From positions 1 to 6,757 of the forward strand of contig JBASFN010000057.1 in assembly GCA_049653045.1 (NCBI GenBank): a stretch of DNA of 6,757 bases, given 5' to 3'. Position numbers and translations under genes: made by a program. The notes beneath the pieces were generated by a model, which saw only the letters and a list, made by a program, of their open reading frames with translations, was not told where the DNA came from and ran no database searches. Shown here piece by piece: positions 4,706 to 6,757 of the stretch (the stretch's first letter is position 1; every line of letters starts with the position of its first letter). The stretch comes from UBA7657 sp049653045 (GTDB lineage Bacteria > Pseudomonadota > Alphaproteobacteria > Micavibrionales > Micavibrionaceae).

Positions 4706-5890
4706 ATGGGCTGGGACGACAATTCAGACAATTCAAAACGTAAAAACCCCTGGGGACGCCCCGGCAACGAACCAACACGCGGCCCTTGGGGCGGCGGTGG
4801 CGGTAATGGCGGCGGACGCACACCCGGCGGCAACGAACCGCCAGATCTCGATGCCATGCTCCGAAAGGCGCAGGACAATTTCCGAAACATCATGCCTGGC
4901 AATTTCGGCTCGGGCGCAGCCTTGGGGCTTGGCCTGTTGGCAATACTCGTCCTCTGGCTGGCCAGCGGCCTTTTTATCGTCAGCCCCGGCGACAACGTGG
5001 TCATCCAACGCTTTGGCAAATGGACACGCACCGTCGATACCGAAGGTCTAGGCTACCATCTGCCTGCCCCGATTGAAACGGCACAAAGCCTGCGCGTCAA
5101 CGAAGTCCGTTCCATGAATGTCGGCTTCACCGAGGCATTCTCCCGCGCTGGTGACAAAGCCATGACCGACGTGCCGGAGGAAAGCCTGATGCTAACCTCC
5201 GACCGTAACATCGTCGATCTGAATATCGTCGTACAATGGAGCATCAAATCCGCCGAAGATTTCCTCTTTAATGTCGAGGATCAGGAAAATACGATCAAAC
5301 AGGTCACACAAAGTGCCATCCGCGACATCGTCGGCCAGACGGAAATGTTCCCGATCATCACCAACCAGCGCGAGGCCGTAGCAGCGCGCACAAAAGCCAT
5401 CATCCAACAAAACCTCGACCAGTACAAATCCGGCATCACCATCTCGCAAGTCCTTATCAAAAAGGCCGAAGTCCACCCTGACGTTCAAAACGCCTTTCAG
5501 GACGTACAATCGGCGAAACAAGACGCCGAAGATGTGCAGAACCGCGCCGAAGCCTACCGCGAAGACATTCTCCCCAAGGCGCGAGGCGCGGCAACGCAAA
5601 TCACGCAAGAGGCCGAAGGATACAAACAATCCGTAGCGGCTAAGGCAAAAGGCGACGCCGAACGCTTTAACTCGATCTACGCCGCCTATCTGGGTGGCAA
5701 GGACGTCACCAAAGAACGTCTCTATATAGAAATGATGGAAGACGTGCTCAAAAACGCTCAAAAAATCATTCTCGACAGCAAGGGCAATAATGGTGTTGTG
5801 CCATACCTGCCATTGAACGAAATGAAAAGAAAAACCCCGCCCGCGCCAGAGGCCATCCCACTCGATAACGCGCTTGAGGAAACACGATGA
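4706..5890 (+). CDS. hflK: HflK, SPFH-domain regulator of the FtsH protease
   Basis: 394 residues. HflK and HflC form a large membrane cage around FtsH and modulate its degradation of membrane proteins. Order: a Gly/Pro/Trp-rich cytoplasmic N-terminus (1-45, including NPWGRPG and a Gly-rich run 29-37), one membrane segment (about 71-92), then the periplasmic SPFH domain starting IVSPGDNVVIQRFGKW (91-106), with NIVDLNIVVQWSI (168-180) and IRDIVGQTEM (205-214). A long Ala/Glu/Gln/Lys helix (about 255-325) is probably coiled coil, and a Pro-rich tail ends the protein. MGWDDNSD is the start because HflK proteins begin with such a short hydrophilic lead; the upstream open frame is not HflK-like. 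No strong ribosome site is seen. A weak promoter candidate is TTGCTT (4633-4638) with TATTCT (4655-4660). The stop TGA overlaps the hflC ATG as ATGA, indicating coupled translation. Confidence 0.96.
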   Translation: MGWDDNSDNSKRKNPWGRPGNEPTRGPWGGGGGNGGGRTPGGNEPPDLDAMLRKAQDNFRNIMPGNFGSGAALGLGLLAILVLWLASGLFIVSPGDNVVIQRFGKWTRTVDTEGLGYHLPAPIETAQSLRVNEVRSMNVGFTEAFSRAGDKAMTDVPEESLMLTSDRNIVDLNIVVQWSIKSAEDFLFNVEDQENTIKQVTQSAIRDIVGQTEMFPIITNQREAVAARTKAIIQQNLDQYKSGITISQVLIKKAEVHPDVQNAFQDVQSAKQDAEDVQNRAEAYREDILPKARGAATQITQEAEGYKQSVAAKAKGDAERFNSIYAAYLGGKDVTKERLYIEMMEDVLKNAQKIILDSKGNNGVVPYLPLNEMKRKTPPAPEAIPLDNALEETR

Positions 5891-6757
5891 ACAAAACCGT
5901 CATATCCCTATTTATTATCTCCGCCATAGCCTTAATTGGTCTCTCCCAATCGATGTTCATCGTCGATCAAAGGGAGCAAGCCATCATTTTGCAACTCGGA
6001 CAACCCGTCGGCGATCCAAAAGATCCAAACAGCTTCATTCAAGGCCCCGGCCTTCATTTCAAACTCCCGATCGTTCAGGAAGTGCGCTACTTTGACCGCC
6101 GTATCCTGTCCGTCGATCCGCCGCCCGAACAGGTCGTCATCGCCAGCGCAAAAGGCCAGCACTACAACAAAACACAAACTCCGCCCGTACCGGAAACCGC
6201 GCCCGCGCCAGAAGCCGAAATCCAGAATGTCAGCGGCGAACCCATCATCGCCGACACATTCGCCCGTTATCGGATCCTCGATCCCCTGCAATTCCTGAAA
6301 ACCCTGCGAACAACGGCCAGTGCCGACAATCGCCTTGAAAGCATCCTCAACGCGGCAACACGCGGCGTCTTCGGCAGCGTCACACTCCAAACACTGCTAT
6401 CCAAAGAACGCGAATCCGTCATGGAAGAAATCAAAAACCGCGTCAACGAAAGCATTAAAAAAGACAATCTCGGAATTGAAATCGTCGATGTCCGCATTGT
6501 CCGCGCCGACCTGACCTCCGACCTCCGCACATCAACCGTCCGCCGGATGATTTCCGACCTCAAGGAACGCGCCACGGAAACACGGGCAAAGGGCGAACAA
6601 CGCGCCCTCGAAATCCGCTCCACGGCGGAAAAAGACCGCACCGTCCTGCTGGCTCAGGCTGAAAGCAACGCCCAAAACCTAAAGGGTCAAGGCGACAACG
6701 AAGCCATCAAAATCTACGCCGACGCCTTTAACAAAGACAAGGAATTCTACGGTTTCA
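5887..6757 (+). CDS. hflC: HflC, SPFH-domain partner of HflK (right end missing)
   Basis: 290 codons are present; the window cuts it after KDKEFYGF, near the usual C-terminus, so probably a few dozen residues are missing. It has an N-terminal membrane anchor (about 4-24) followed directly by the periplasmic SPFH domain: FIVDQREQAIILQLGQP (24-40), GPGLHFKLPIVQEVRYFDRR (53-72), DTFARYRILDPLQF (123-136), and NAATRGVFG (155-163). The helical region (about 225-280, KERATETRAKGEQRALEIRS) should pack against HflK. An extra Pro/Ala/Glu-rich stretch of about 28 residues lies between VIAS (84-87) and EPIIAD (118-123), where HflC normally has a short turn of the type SDKKRLVVD. It starts within the hflK stop (ATGA), so the two should be made together in similar amounts. 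Confidence 0.95.
   Translation, partial: MNKTVISLFIISAIALIGLSQSMFIVDQREQAIILQLGQPVGDPKDPNSFIQGPGLHFKLPIVQEVRYFDRRILSVDPPPEQVVIASAKGQHYNKTQTPPVPETAPAPEAEIQNVSGEPIIADTFARYRILDPLQFLKTLRTTASADNRLESILNAATRGVFGSVTLQTLLSKERESVMEEIKNRVNESIKKDNLGIEIVDVRIVRADLTSDLRTSTVRRMISDLKERATETRAKGEQRALEIRSTAEKDRTVLLAQAESNAQNLKGQGDNEAIKIYADAFNKDKEFYGF

Noticed and set aside
4629..4823. Longer N-terminus for Mrp on the minus strand
   Set aside because: It is the antisense of the start of hflK, is Arg/Cys-rich and unlike Mrp; a promoter at 4659-4687 lies inside it and the family start fits 4628.
6130..6160. A decayed third copy of the palindromic repeat inside hflC (GTCATCGCCAGCG resembles GTCATTGCGAGCG)
   Set aside because: The match stops after 13 bases, lacks the inner arm, and is explained by the normal HflC stretch PEQVVIAS.

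Overview
The window looks like part of an alphaproteobacterial chromosome. The thyA, folA, hflK, hflC series on one strand is a familiar alphaproteobacterial neighbourhood, and the proteins have proteobacterial-type motifs throughout. I cannot name a genus from the sequence. Base composition is moderate, with GC-rich coding regions and AT-rich promoters. Two palindromic intergenic repeats of one family indicate a genome carrying small dispersed repeats.

Layout. Positions 1-285 (minus) hold the start of a DUF6502-family gene that runs off the left edge. Positions 286-456 are a divergent control region with a strong sigma-70-type promoter and two near-identical dyad operators. Positions 457-942 encode a small secreted protein built from a 49-residue repeat rich in Arg, Asp, Gly and His, followed by a clear intrinsic terminator (965-1001). 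Positions 1102-1692 encode an exported methionine sulfoxide reductase B with a second, well-placed internal start. A palindromic repeat (1700-1757) separates it from thyA (1787-2581). folB lies on the minus strand (2578-2991), convergent with thyA (the stop codons share CTAG) and divergent from folA (3008-3514) with only 16 bp between their start codons. A second palindromic repeat (3519-3607) sits between folA and the convergent mrp/apbC gene (minus, 3570-4628) and supplies the end of mrp. hflK (4706-5890) and hflC (5887 to the right edge) form a translationally overlapped pair, divergent from mrp.

How the genes work together. ThyA makes dTMP and releases dihydrofolate, DHFR (FolA) turns this back into tetrahydrofolate, and FolB acts in de novo synthesis of the pterin part of folate, so the centre of the window is a folate/thymidylate cluster on both strands. 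Mrp (Fe-S cluster carrier ATPase), MsrB (repair of oxidised methionine) and HflKC (SPFH complex controlling the FtsH protease) are housekeeping or protein-quality functions. No phage, transposase, CRISPR or defence system is visible.

The points most worth a second look are the tandem-operator promoter driving the repeat-built secreted protein, the two related palindromic repeats whose half-arms differ by compensatory changes, the use of one repeat as the C-terminus and stop codon of mrp, the two possible starts of msrB, and a Pro/Ala/Glu-rich insertion in the SPFH domain of HflC.
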